Notes under the pieces: generated by a model | Seen by the model: the letters and a program-made list of their open reading frames with translations, nothing else | Databases searched by the model: none | Told to the model about the DNA's origin: nothing | Made by a program: the position numbers and the translations under genes | NCBI GenBank assembly: GCA_037176845.1 | Contig: JAYKXP010000305.1 | Span: forward strand, 1 to 30,966 | Length of the DNA stretch: 30,966 nucleotides | Source: Paramarasmius palmivorus | Lineage: Eukaryota > Basidiomycota > Agaricomycetes > Agaricales > Marasmiaceae | Direction: 5' to 3' | In this document: positions 8,707 to 19,094 of the stretch, piece after piece | Numbering within the stretch: the first letter of the stretch is position 1 | Layout of the letters: every line of letters begins with the position of its first letter

Positions 8707-11700
8707 ATGGCATCTACAAGTGAAACTCAAGTGTCTGAAGCGTACGTCTGTTTTATATTCCAAGTGGACTTTCTCTCACCAATATCATCAGAGAAAGGCG
8801 GTCAGAATCACTCAAATTCACGATCAAGGGTAACGATTATGTTTCTCTCTGGGACGTACTCAGCTGATATTGCGCAGAGATCAAGATTGTCGGGTTTCCG
8901 TCTTCCGATAAGAAGAATCTAATCATCAGCGTTCACTCTCCCAGTGGCTCTCACGAAACATACCGCACCGATACGAAGACACTGGCAGAGCATGGATGTT
9001 CCCTAAACTTGCAGATGTACGTCTCCATCCAATGCATCCGGCAAGTGGCACTTGGCTAAAACCTTTGGATTCTTGATCTGTAGTGAGTCTCGGGAACTTT
9101 CACAGATATCTATCGAGGTTTTCCGTCATCGGCCACTTTGGCGCAACAGGCTCGTGGCCACTGTAGGGATTCCAATGAGTGAAATGAACGCGAGCGGTGC
9201 GTTTCTGAAACGTCTAATTGCTTTCTGTCAAATTCATATGCACGAACAGAACTCCAACGGGAAATGGTCATTTACAAGCGAAAATCCGTCAATGATCGTC
9301 TCAAACTAACATTGAAGGCACAGCACCCAGCTTTGCCGTCGGATTCTTCGATATCAACTACGACCGCCGGACCCTCTTCTACCAATCCTGCAGAATTCGT
9401 CCCTGGTACGGCTGAAGATGGTTCCAAAAAGGATGTTGCGAGTATCGCGAGGGAAGAAGACGATCCAGATAAAGTCAAGGATGAGGTGGAGACGATCAGG
9501 AGACGAACAGAAAAGTGCAAGCGTATCTACCAGACCGCCGACACAGTCATTGAATCCCTGAACCAATTGTCAGAGGTAAAGTCTTCCAAAACGAAAATCA
9601 ATCATCAAATCTCTGAAGCTATTCTGCTAGATACACGAAATTGCCCGCGCTGCTTCCATTGTGATATCCGGAATCTATCATGTAAGCTATTCATTTTTTA
9701 GGTCGTGTGTTCCAACGACGAATTCATAATTGATCAAGGTAATCAAAGCAAAACATGAACAAGATGAAGCAATAGTCGCACTTTACGACATAATGATAGA
9801 GACATACAATATTGCAATCGAGAACGACGCGTTGAACGCAGAAGGCGACTTCTCAACACTATTCGATAGAATCGTCTCACAGTCACAGGAATGCTACGTC
9901 TTCCTCTCAAGCTGCATTATCAAAGGAGTTCTCTGTAGGTTTTCTCTTGCACGACATTCTTGGCTTATAATTAAAATGTCACAGATCGGGTCATGGACCA
10001 CACGTCGTTAACGATAGCGGATCTCAAAGGCACTTTTGAGCAACTAAAGGAGGAATTCTTTAAATCTCAGGTGAAGGTCACAACTATGACGGTCTTGCAA
10101 ACGCATCGAGCTGTGAGGTCCATAGGTGAGTCACATTCATTCCCCCTTTTAACTTGAGCCTCATTTTCCAATTTCAAAGAACGAAAAGAGACACTTCGAA
10201 TTCTCGAATCCTCCGCGAAACTGTTGCGGCCCAAGTCACATTGTCTTTTGGGTACCCGTCGTTCTTCACTTGCGAAGATACTGGAATGGTGCTTCCATGG
10301 AGAGCAATCCATCCTTTGGATTTCCGGTGTCGCTGGGTGCGGCAAAAGCTCGTTGATCGGAACGCTTCACAACTCGTTGTCCGAGCTAGGCTTTAACAGC
10401 CGTTTAGCTGCTTTCATCCGTTTTGACCGAAACGATTACAACGATGCTGGAGAGTTTGTCAAAACTCTTGCGTTCCTTTTGGCAGACTTTGACGAGCGGT
10501 TTGGAAAGCTAATTGCGGAGGTCGTAGAGCGAAGTCGTCAGATTGCACAGAACACGAAACTATCGATGCAGGTCCAAAAACTTCTCATCAATCCTCTCCA
10601 AGGGTTGAGTGAAGACATCGCCAAGGAAGGCCGTATCGTCGTCCTCGTCGATGGAATCGACGAAAGCTCACGAGAAGACCGAGCCGAGACAAAGTTCCGT
10701 GAACAGCTCCTGGAGCTGTTTGCTGACGATAAATTTAAGCTACTCCCATTCTTGCGCTTTGTCCTTGCCAGCCGCCCCGAGGAAGACATTGTTCGATCCT
10801 TGCAACATTGCAGTCACATTCACCACTTTCCTCTCGACCACACCTCACCCGAGACCACAAATGACATTCACTACTTCCTGACCAAATCTTTCCAACACTC
10901 GTCCTTTGATGGCCTAGACACTGCCCAAAAACACAACGCTGTTGAGCGATTGGCAGAACGTGCTAGTGGCTTATTTATTTGGGCAGCCACGGTCGTCGGC
11001 TTCATCAAAGAAAACATTGCACAACGTTTGAAGGTCTTCACAGAGAATGAGCCACCAAAAAATGCCTTACACGCGCTCACGGTTTTATATGAGACCGCAC
11101 TCAACTCTCTCATAGACGAACAAGGGGACGACGACATATGGCAGAATATATGCATGGTGTTAGGTCTAATCATGGCAAACTCTGCAGAGGGGTATCCATG
11201 CTCCATTGATAATCTCCACACCTTTACCGAGTACATGAACCTTGAAAACAACACAGGTATTCTCAGTGCCTTCCAAAAGCTCCGGAGCCTTGTCACCGAG
11301 GAGAATGGGCGTTATCAACTTCTCCACAAATCATTCGATGATTTTTTGACCTCAGAAGATCGGGCTCATCGTTGGTATATCGATCTCAAGAAGTACAATG
11401 TGATTTTGGCAGAAGCTATACTCACATGCATGATGGATCACCTCGACAAGACGGATGCAGAACTCCCAGAGGCCCTCTCATCTGCTGTATATCGCTATGC
11501 AAGTGTTTATTGGCTGGACGAGCATGCCTCAGCATCATATCAGCAGAAAGAGGGTGCTTTTTTGCTGAGATATGTGCTACGTTGGATCCGTTCTCTTGAT
11601 CACGAATTCTCTGGCATAATCCGGTTTGCTCCTCAGAGAAATTTTGGCATTTTGCTGGTGACTGCCTTTACATTCAAGTTGTTGTTATCTGACAGCATTT

Positions 11701-12275
11701 TCAGGCTAAAAACGGCCGCCATGACTCCGAGTTCATGCAGAAAGCAATAACCGGCGCATCTCGGCTTCGAGAAATCGATGCAGCGCCCATAGTCATCAAA
11801 GACTTTTTCAATATCATGCTATACGACGCCGCACTGGCCGGGAAGGTCACCAAGACAAATACCAATGGCCAGCATACTTTGGAATGGGAGATCGATAATA
11901 TCTACATGTCTGTCTTCATTCTGATGGCTAGCGGATCGAACGTCTATGAGGAAATCATTGCGGTACTGGACACGGTGGGTAAAGTTAGGTTCTGAGTATT
12001 ACATTCTCACTTATTGCCTGTAACAGAACCCCATTCCCCCAGTGGTGCCTTTGGATCCGGAGACAGAGATGCCTATAAAGATCGTTAGTCGAGGGAAGAT
12101 TCGGATGAATTCCGGCTCCATAGAAGATGGGGATGAGGGATCTACGAAGGAATTGATCGAATGGATACCTAGGCATTATGATTATCCTGACGGGTGGATC
12201 CTAGGAGCCCGAGTGGGAGAGGAAGATAGTGGGCCCTCAAGTAACGGATCAGGGAATAGTGAATCGGAGGAGTAA
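8707..12275 (+). CDS. C2-like/NACHT STAND (NLR-like) protein, copy A
   Basis: Eleven exons: 8707-8741, 8792-8829, 8878-9016, 9084-9196, 9250-9575, 9631-9681, 9739-9934, 9985-10125, 10180-11657, 11705-11974, 12027-12275. All introns (47-67 nt) are GT-AG, the frame stays open, and the product is about 1011 residues. Residues 13-108 look like a C2-type beta-sandwich (KIVGFPSSDKK, then IEVFRHRPLW and VATVGIP). Residues about 150-345 are helical, with the IHEIARAAS...YNIAIEN pattern of Agaricomycete STAND predomains. The NACHT part has Walker A GVAGCGKSS (about 396-404), Walker B IVVLVDGIDE (about 499-508), LASRPEEDI, the ASGLFIWAA helix and LLHKSFDDFLTS. The family is a signalling NTPase that oligomerises on ligand binding. 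The usual C-terminal repeats are absent; a short module (840-1011) ending in an acidic SESEE tail takes their place. The start was chosen because copy B has an ATG at the same position and phase. A role in non-self recognition or regulated cell death is inferred from the family. Confidence 0.88.
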
Positions 12276-13194
12276 ATGTTGAATTGCATGTAGTATTTTG
12301 TACAAAGCTGTGAGCACCCCAATCCATGTTAGGTCAATTGGCCGTTACAACCAATCCGATTTCCTCCACTTCCCGCATCGCTTCTATAGCCGTATCTTAT
12401 TGATATTCACGTTTTGGATATCCAGTCAATTTCGCCCTACAGCGCACAATCAACCTCTGGAAATCAAGGTATTGTCAGACATGTAACTACATGAGAAGGC
12501 AAATTCACTCACCGGTGAATGCTCGTGCGTTCATAGTGCTGCCACTCGAACGCCTGCATAAAGCCCTTAGCTCACCCGTCCTACTGAGCCTGTTCATAGC
12601 ATGTTGATGGGACGTTCCTTCGGGTACACGGATTCCGGCAGTACGTAGACCAAGTCTAAGATGGTGACGGTGGAGGAGAGATGATAAATGATCATCCGAG
12701 GGCTACAAAGGCGGAGAAAGTCGTGCTGGCGAGAGCGTTGGCGATAGAGTTGACAAGGTATCAGAGTGCACGGAAGTCTTGTATGATGCAAAACCTTGAC
12801 GTATCTTTTTGGAGATTGGATAGGGGATATAGCCCCAAGGAATCATCAATGTTCAGGCAACACAGTAGCGTCAATCCGCGTACCATTTCTTCGCAATGAT
12901 AATCGTTTCCTTGCAAAGGACCTTCTTTTCCTCCAAAATATCTTGCGAGACCTCTAAGCCAAATCCTTCCTGGCTTTCCCCTGGTATCTGAGTGAACGTG
13001 TCGTGGGTTCAACATTCAACAGGAAGGGAGAGAGGGCGGCGATAAGACTGTTCATTCAAAATTGAAGAGAGCGTGCTGGCACTCTGGCCCGGAGGTCGAC
13101 CGTCGGAGGTGTTGCAGAAAAGTCATTGATAGGTCTGAGTGGCCCAATGCTGAGAGATGAACGGTGAGCAAAACATTGTGTTGTTTCGACTGTG
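12276..13194. other. 3' flank of NACHT gene A, unusually conserved
   Basis: From the stop codon to about 12830 this non-coding stretch is roughly 85-90% identical to 22665-23215. It includes a shared GTAGTATTTTGTACAAAGCT word just after the stop, a possible 3'-UTR element. Short antisense frames exist, but most differences between copies change amino acids, so coding is not supported. From about 12830 to 13100 unit A has sequence without a counterpart in B; at 13195 repeat block X begins. Confidence 0.45.
12505..12554. repeat. 50-nt identical element in 3' flank (copy A)
   Basis: A run of 50 bases is identical to 22894-22943 in unit B, although bases on either side differ. It contains the perfect palindrome TCACCGGTGA (12509-12518). 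On the minus strand the palindrome overlaps a GTGAGT splice-donor-like word. It could be a binding site, an antisense exon end or simply part of a recently converted tract. Confidence 0.5.
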
Positions 13195-14138
13195 AATGGT
13201 TTGGGTGCAACGTTATCGGTGCTTATCACGACAAATTTTTTATCGAAGCCAAAAGCACGTGACTTTTCTTTTCAACGTCGCTCCCATTTGTTGTTCCCTC
13301 CTACTCTGTTCTCTGGTCCTTTTTATTCGTAAGTCACACAGAATATGTGCTCCGCGCTACCTGACGTTCATGATCACAGATCTCGCCATATCATCTTCTA
13401 TCCTACATCCACGCCTACGACTCTGCTCCACATCCCTCACGTCTATCCTGTACGCAACAGAGTACAGGTTTATCATCTTGACCAAGCAAATCCTCCAGAG
13501 CACTTCATCATGCGATTGAACTCGAATTGCTTACTGCAACCAGAGGACCCTGGCCCCCATTCTACCTCATGATCCTGCCGAGGTATTGCCAAAAATCGTC
13601 CGACTGCCCTTAACACCTCTCAACTGGAAGAGATGTCAATAAGCGGGGTTTGATGCAGCTTCATGTATCGGTATGTACTCATCTCCGTGCTACCTTTCGC
13701 TCTCTAACGCCTTTGCCCTCCACACAGTGATACGCTCGCTTCACCGCTCCGGCAGGAGCAGGCGAGATATTCCCCTTGTACTGTATTCACTCTCTCCCTC
13801 AAAGCATACTCTAATACCCTCCTAGATCCTTCATTGGTCGCCTTCAACACCCTCGAAAACATCCCGAAGACATCCCGCTGAATCATACCCGCCACATGTA
13901 CCTCCGGCCTACTTCCCATTTAGACAACATTTCTACACGCTACCGCATGCGCATGGACCGCTAGAGCAGCCCCATACATACAAAAATACGCTCCGGGAGT
14001 TATATGAACAAATCTGGCATAGTCGGTGATGCCGGTCGCTTCATAGCTTTGACCCTCGAGGAGAAGGTATGTCGACTCATTTATCGGTTGATTTAATGGT
14101 CGCTAAACATGTTCCAGGTATCGCTGAACCTCTCCTGA
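13195..14138 (+). pseudogene. decayed gene 'X', copy 2 (family unknown)
   Basis: This is the homologue of 3725-4865. Intron-like segments 13329-13379, 13671-13727 and 14067-14117 correspond in position and length to those of copy 1. The donor of the third intron of copy 1 (GTATGG at 4499) is replaced here by ATATTCC, so that intron could no longer be spliced the same way. Patches of similar protein are YPVRNRVQVYHLDQANPPE, EDI...RH, TSHLDNISTRY, RMDR-stop-SSP, SGS and GDAGRFIALTLEEK, then VSLNLS and a stop at 14136-14138. The internal TAG after RMDR is shared with copy 1. I recognise no family. Surviving similarity in one frame implies a real ancestral protein. Confidence 0.45.
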
Positions 14139-14145
14139 GGGCGGG

Positions 14146-14399
14146 ATGGAGCTCATTGAGTCAATTTTTGGCATATTTTTTTCTGAGATGACTACTTGGG
14201 ATGACTGCAGAGGTGAGCGTTTTCTTAGATTCCTTGATGACGATCACGTCTTAACATGCTCTCAGGACTTCGTATCATCGCCGGAAGCGGACCTATACCT
14301 TCAAGACCCTCTTATACATCAGCAAGTCTTCGCTATTCATTGGGGGTTCTCGCAATATGGATGCTACGCGACAACCGGATACGGAAAGGCTGTCTATAG
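14146..14399 (+). CDS. doubtful short frame downstream of gene X
   Basis: An ATG lies eight bases after the X stop. Exons 14146-14212 and 14266-14399 with a 53-nt GTGAGC...CTCAG intron would give 66 residues (start MELIESIFGIFF, end IRKGCL). The unspliced frame gives 90 residues. The intron-like segment is conserved in the first repeat copy (4929-4982, 54 nt), but the first exon is not preserved there. No family is recognised. It may be the last part of gene X read in a shifted frame. Confidence 0.2.
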
Positions 14400-14479
14400 T
14401 TCTGTTTCTTTGGTATGATACATATGTTTCCTTACTGGCACAATAGCTGATCGTCTCATTTCAGACACTCCTAGCACTT

Positions 14480-17275
14480 TGAGCTGGAAAGCTCCTCGCC
14501 GCAGTGTTGTGTGGTTACGCAAGGCTTCTCGAGTTTCTCGTCCAAGACGTTACCTATCGCTATGTATATATCGTTGTATATATCATTGTATCCATGAAAA
14601 GATTCCTGTCCCATTTACTCGTATTGTCCATCGCAAAGCCGCTTGGCCAAAAACTTTGATGAATATATTAACCTGAATCCTTGAATCATGTGATATGATA
14701 CCGTAAAAACGGCGATATGAGAACCACCTCGTCTCCAGTACAAGTGATACATCCCAAACATCCATTCCTTTCGCTGTACATGCTCCGATACACCACATGC
14801 CTAGCTACAGCACAATGTCGCAGGAAGAAGTAGCACGTACATCAAGATGCTCATTCTTTATGAACCCCGAACTGTGCTCAATTTCTCGCAACCCTCGACC
14901 TCCCATTTCCCAAGAGAGCTCGGTGATGACTACCATCGAGCATGATAAGCCCACACCCGCTCTCGGGTCGAAGCACCAGTGAACATACCTCGTCCGAGTG
15001 CTATGCAACGACCTTCCTGGGTGTGAGGCTTTGGCTTCCAAGTTTTGAGTAGGTAATTCTTCGAATCTTTGACGAGGCTTATATAGATTGTAGGTACCCA
15101 AAAGTACCAAGTAGCATTTCTTCGAGGTTGGAGGTTCAAGTAATGAACAATCCCGTCCTGGTAATCATACATGACTGACTGCAGGCTACAGCAAGTAACA
15201 AGGTCAGAACTTTGACATCCGCCCCGTATGTAAAACAACACACCACGATGTTCATCCCTTCGAAAGGCATGAGCTCCCATCTCAATCTTTCTCGTCCTGT
15301 CCTCGTGCTCGGCAAGAAAGCAAGCCTTTTGCACAGTACCCCACGAGCCAAAACGGTTACTTGATGTCGAGGAGTAGACGTTATGAACAGCATTGAGAGC
15401 TTCGATGGTACAATAAAACTGGACATGGCGAGCGTCAGGTAATGATACATACAACCATCGGTAATGGTACTTACTGCTTGTCTGCTGAACCCCAAACAAT
15501 CTGTTCCCTGATCGTCTCCCTTTGCCAGATAAGTTTGCCTGGTACGGCTTCCCGGTACTCTGCCAATGATTCCTCGTCGGCACCCTTCTTTGCCATCCAC
15601 CGCGTCTACCTCCGAGGATCCAGTCTCCCTTGACATGACGGGAGAAAGGTTCCACTAGATGCCGCCGGAGAACTTTCGATGATCGGTGTCTCACGACACT
15701 GGAGGAAGATACGTGCGTGCTGCTGACACGATGACATCTAAGGAGGTTCGAGTGCGAGCGAGCTCGAGGATGTATCAATGAGGAAGGCGGCAACGTGTGG
15801 ATGTGTGTCGTACACCCGCTGGTCGGTACTATCCCATCCTTGTTCATATAACCCGTCTCCTCGTTAAAGCCCTCCTACAGTGCTGCCTCTTCGACTTCCC
15901 GGTATGCAGTCCAATGTGTCCCTACGTGCCAGCCATAACACGGAAGACAACCGAGAAGTGCAAAGCTGCAGATCGAAGGCGTCGCGGTAGAAGATGGTAC
16001 GACAGGTAAGTACGACCTGTCACTGGTGCAGTTGAGACGTCGTGCCGAATATGGGTGTTGGAATGACGGAAGACCGAACTGCATAATGGCCTCTTTCCCA
16101 TGAACATTTGAGTGGGAATCCGGTGAAAACGTTGCCACAGGGTGATCCGTGTTGAGGTTGTGCGACAGTTTGAGGTATCTCGGAATGTGAAGGATGCTAC
16201 CGCGGACGCCGACAATGAAGGCCCATACCCGTAGTTTGCTAGAGACGTAAGGTTAGTGGAAGGAACACATGAAAGAATACAGAAAAGTACCTCTACACTC
16301 CATTCTGAATCCCAAGCGTGCCTATCCTCATCCGTCATCTCTTCTCCCAGCTCTAGACGTCGTCCCTTGCCCTGGCAATGGAAATGTGATCACAACGGGT
16401 GTGACAGTCTCGGCGTGCAATGGTATGAGAACCTGATGAGCAGGCGACTGTTCGGGTGAAGACTCGAGACGTATGCTTATGGACGCCGAGTCTGTACGAA
16501 GGAATCAGCGTCATTGTCTTCTTCATGAACCAGAAGCATACCAGCTAACCTTCTTTCGCTCTCTTCTCGACCAACAAAAGGACACGACGAACGTTGAACC
16601 ACCAAAGAATGACAACAACTCGCTCCTGGCTTTTCGGCCTACAAGAGCAAGTACCAGCGTTAAACACCGTTAACGACGAACGTGAACGTTGGGGGACCAT
16701 GCATAACGACGGCGCCTGGCGCAGGACAGAGGTGCATGTTAGCAGGCATGGCTGACGACGGTGAATGTGGAATGAAGTGGCGAAGGTGGGTGAGACAACG
16801 AGATGGGTACATGGTGGAAGCCAACATCTATATGTCAACGCTGTGTCAACGTCAGTATCGTCACTATAGCCAGTTATAAAAGCACCAGCGCACCTCAGGC
16901 TTTCTCGTAATCCTAACTGATCCAACGAGTGCTGCATTTTCGGGTGACCGGTGGTGGAGCTAGTCTTGCGAGGATGGAGTAGAAAAAAAATGGAGCTCGT
17001 AGCCAATAGCATTTGGTACGAGTAAGGGAGAGGAGAGCAGAGGAGTAAACGAAGGCAGTCGTTAGCCGATGTCCAGTACTTGTCGTTTGTCGAGCGTAGA
17101 GAACCTGTTGCAGAAGGAGCTGACCGTGACTCTGGCGGTTGATGTAGGATAGAAGGGATGGATATATAGGGGAGTAAACCAGGAATCTGGTGTACGGAGA
17201 AAAGAAGGATGAAAAAACTCGAGCTCATCCAAACCGGACTTGAACCGGACTTTTCGGCTCTCCCTCTCCGAACCG
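14480..17275. other. end of block X and block Y of unit A, no assignable gene
   Basis: About 15005-17275 aligns in patches with 23290-25075. Two long minus-strand open frames lie here: 14930-15847 (305 codons, ATG start) and 16545-17384 (279 codons, GTG start). In unit B the equivalent of the first is interrupted by an in-frame TGA (about 23593-23595) and the second is broken into short frames. Neither has a recognisable domain, so they are not called as genes. A TATA-like word on the plus strand (TTATAAAAG, about 16872-16880) and one on the minus strand (CCTATATATC, about 17161-17170) are present. Confidence 0.35.
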
Positions 17276-18376
17276 AGGTTCCGGTTTTTATTTGTTGCCG
17301 CCAAATACAACGAGTTGGGGTTAGGGTCAAGGTGAGCCGCGAGCGTTTCTCAACTGACGCCGTCTCTTTTTTTTGTTGCATCACCTCTTCTTTCAGTATC
17401 CATTCCTCCTCAACTATCTATCCGGCGATTTTGTTTCTAAACCCAGATACCCCAAGGTGAGCTCGATTATCAATTGTTCGGGAATAAGCTCTATTTTGCT
17501 GGCGGGTAGCGCGAATGGATTTCGGGGTATTTGGTGCATCTACATACCTCACGATCTCCCATACTCTAAACTAACCGTTCCTTCATTTAGGTGGTTCATT
17601 CTCAGTCGAGTAATCTAGATGTCTATCACTATAATTTACCGCTCTTCAAGGGATGTCAACATCGTTATTCCTCTACTCATGCTCCCGTCTATAAATCAAT
17701 GAAACAATTTCCTATCATTATCCTCAATAACGACCTTCCCTAAGATTCAGCTTTCCCGGACAGGCCACCCAAGTTGCTGGAAATCAACCCACAAACTTGA
17801 AACTACGTTCTTCGCGAACACTACTCAGGGATTACTCGTCATTTGATCGCTCTCTCAGAGCGAATATTCTATTAGGGTGTGGGGTTCCCGCTCTCAACGT
17901 GTTCACTATCCCTACATCTCCTGCCCTGTATCCGGAAGCTCAATAGTTACACCAAGCGCTTCCTGGGTCGCCCAAGTCTAATAGAAATTCATCGTCATAG
18001 GGAGTTTGGAGAACGCATTATTGGGTATCTCACAGGTACGTTTCTCGTGCTCCTTCCATACAAAGACGAATACTCACCGCCGTCTTAGACACTATATGTG
18101 GTTTCTATAGCTCGTTACGATGTCTTTCAAATCGAATATATTGCTGCTACCAAACGTTTAATGAGGACGTCCGCCTCGTTTCGCCCCCGGCAAGCTTCCT
18201 GGGCTCATCGTCAGTAAATCGCGCTGAAACCTTTTGACTCTCGTGTCTTGTCGAACCACAAGGGTTTCAAGGGAAATGAAACGGGTATGTCTGAAAGAGT
18301 CGAAAAGGTAGGTTCCCATGAGATTCCCTCCTGGTTAACGATCCTACAGCTCAATATCGCAACTATTAACCTTACA

Positions 18377-18784
18377 ATGAAACTTCTACTCATCGCGGCT
18401 GCTGCGGCACCGCTATGTTTAGTACGTTTTATCGTGTTCAACTCATGTATGCTATCTGATTTGCTATCATTGCTATCAAACAAGTATCAAGACAGGCCCG
18501 CGATATCGAGACACAGCCGCGACGGTTTCTACAATCCAACAAGTAGACTCCGCGTATGTGCCTACGATAACATCGTCCCCCATCGTACAGACGCTCATTC
18601 AAGGGTCCGAACTATTGTGACAGGTCGCAGTAATCAATGTGTGATCTTCACTCGGTCTCCACGTCCTGACAGGTTTCTCAGCGCCCTGACAGATGCTCGG
18701 TGGAGGTTGAGTAGATCTCAGGGGGGGATCGCCATACGTGTATGTTCTTCTCAAACTGGATACTTTGGCGCTAATGCATCTTGA
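18377..18784 (+). pseudogene. disrupted copy of the tiny secreted frame (unit B)
   Basis: The signal-like start MKLLLIAAAAAPLCL matches 7957-8001 of unit A, and the GTACGT donor is kept. Small deletions remove the acceptor and the V-C-G-P start of exon 2 seen in A. Reading straight through gives an open frame of 135 codons from this ATG without similarity to exon 2 of A in the same frame. It is either a pseudogene or a diverged reading of the same locus. No family is recognised. Confidence 0.3.
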
Positions 18785-19094
18785 TATAGCGCAGTTTCTA
18801 CTATACTATCTGGTTCTGTATTCGATTCCGTACGCTAAAGAACGCACAATGTCCCTGGAGTTGTGCGAAACAGGTAACGTACGATGTGGCGCCCATTCGA
18901 TGTTCTTGATCATCAGAATGCTGTGTACCACGGGGTCGTTGTATTGCATACGACCTGTCAGGATATTACTATTAGACAAGAATGTCTTTTTATGAATACG
19001 GGCTAAAACGTGTTCTTGGTGTGTGGGAGCACGATCAGAGCGAGACCATCATTCCTGAGGGTCTGCGCTTTCACTCTTCCCACCACAACCAACG

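Larger units (their letters stand above)
13195..14990. repeat. repeat block X, copy 2
   Basis: The block is related to 3725-5290 and absent from unit B, where 23215 runs almost directly into sequence equivalent to 15005. It starts near a shared ATGG.TTGGGT.CAA word (13193; 3727 in copy 1). Confidence 0.55.
6741..17275. repeat. tandem unit A (about 10.5 kb)
   Basis: The start, with CCAAATACACCGAATTGGGG near 6770, matches the start of unit B at 17300 (CCAAATACAACGAGTTGGGG). The end, with GAGCTCATCCAAACCGGAC near 17220, matches the end of unit B at 25028. The order inside is head region, C2-NACHT gene, conserved 3' flank, block X and block Y. Similarity to unit B is patchy, from near-identical runs to unalignable segments. 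Block X (13195-14990) has no counterpart in unit B, which explains most of the length difference. Confidence 0.7.

Noticed and set aside
10538..10789. Serine/arginine-rich antisense frames opposite the NACHT exon (also 20907-21188)
   Set aside because: They are mirror frames of conserved coding sequence; their similarity between copies follows from the sense protein.
12594..12791. Minus-strand frame ending VYPKERPINML, aligned with a similar frame in unit B
   Set aside because: Nearly all differences between the copies change amino acids, so there is no sign of coding constraint; the similarity comes from the high identity of the whole flank.
16545..17384. 279-codon minus-strand frame
   Set aside because: It starts at GTG, runs across the tandem-unit junction and promoter-like DNA, and is broken into unrelated short frames in unit B.
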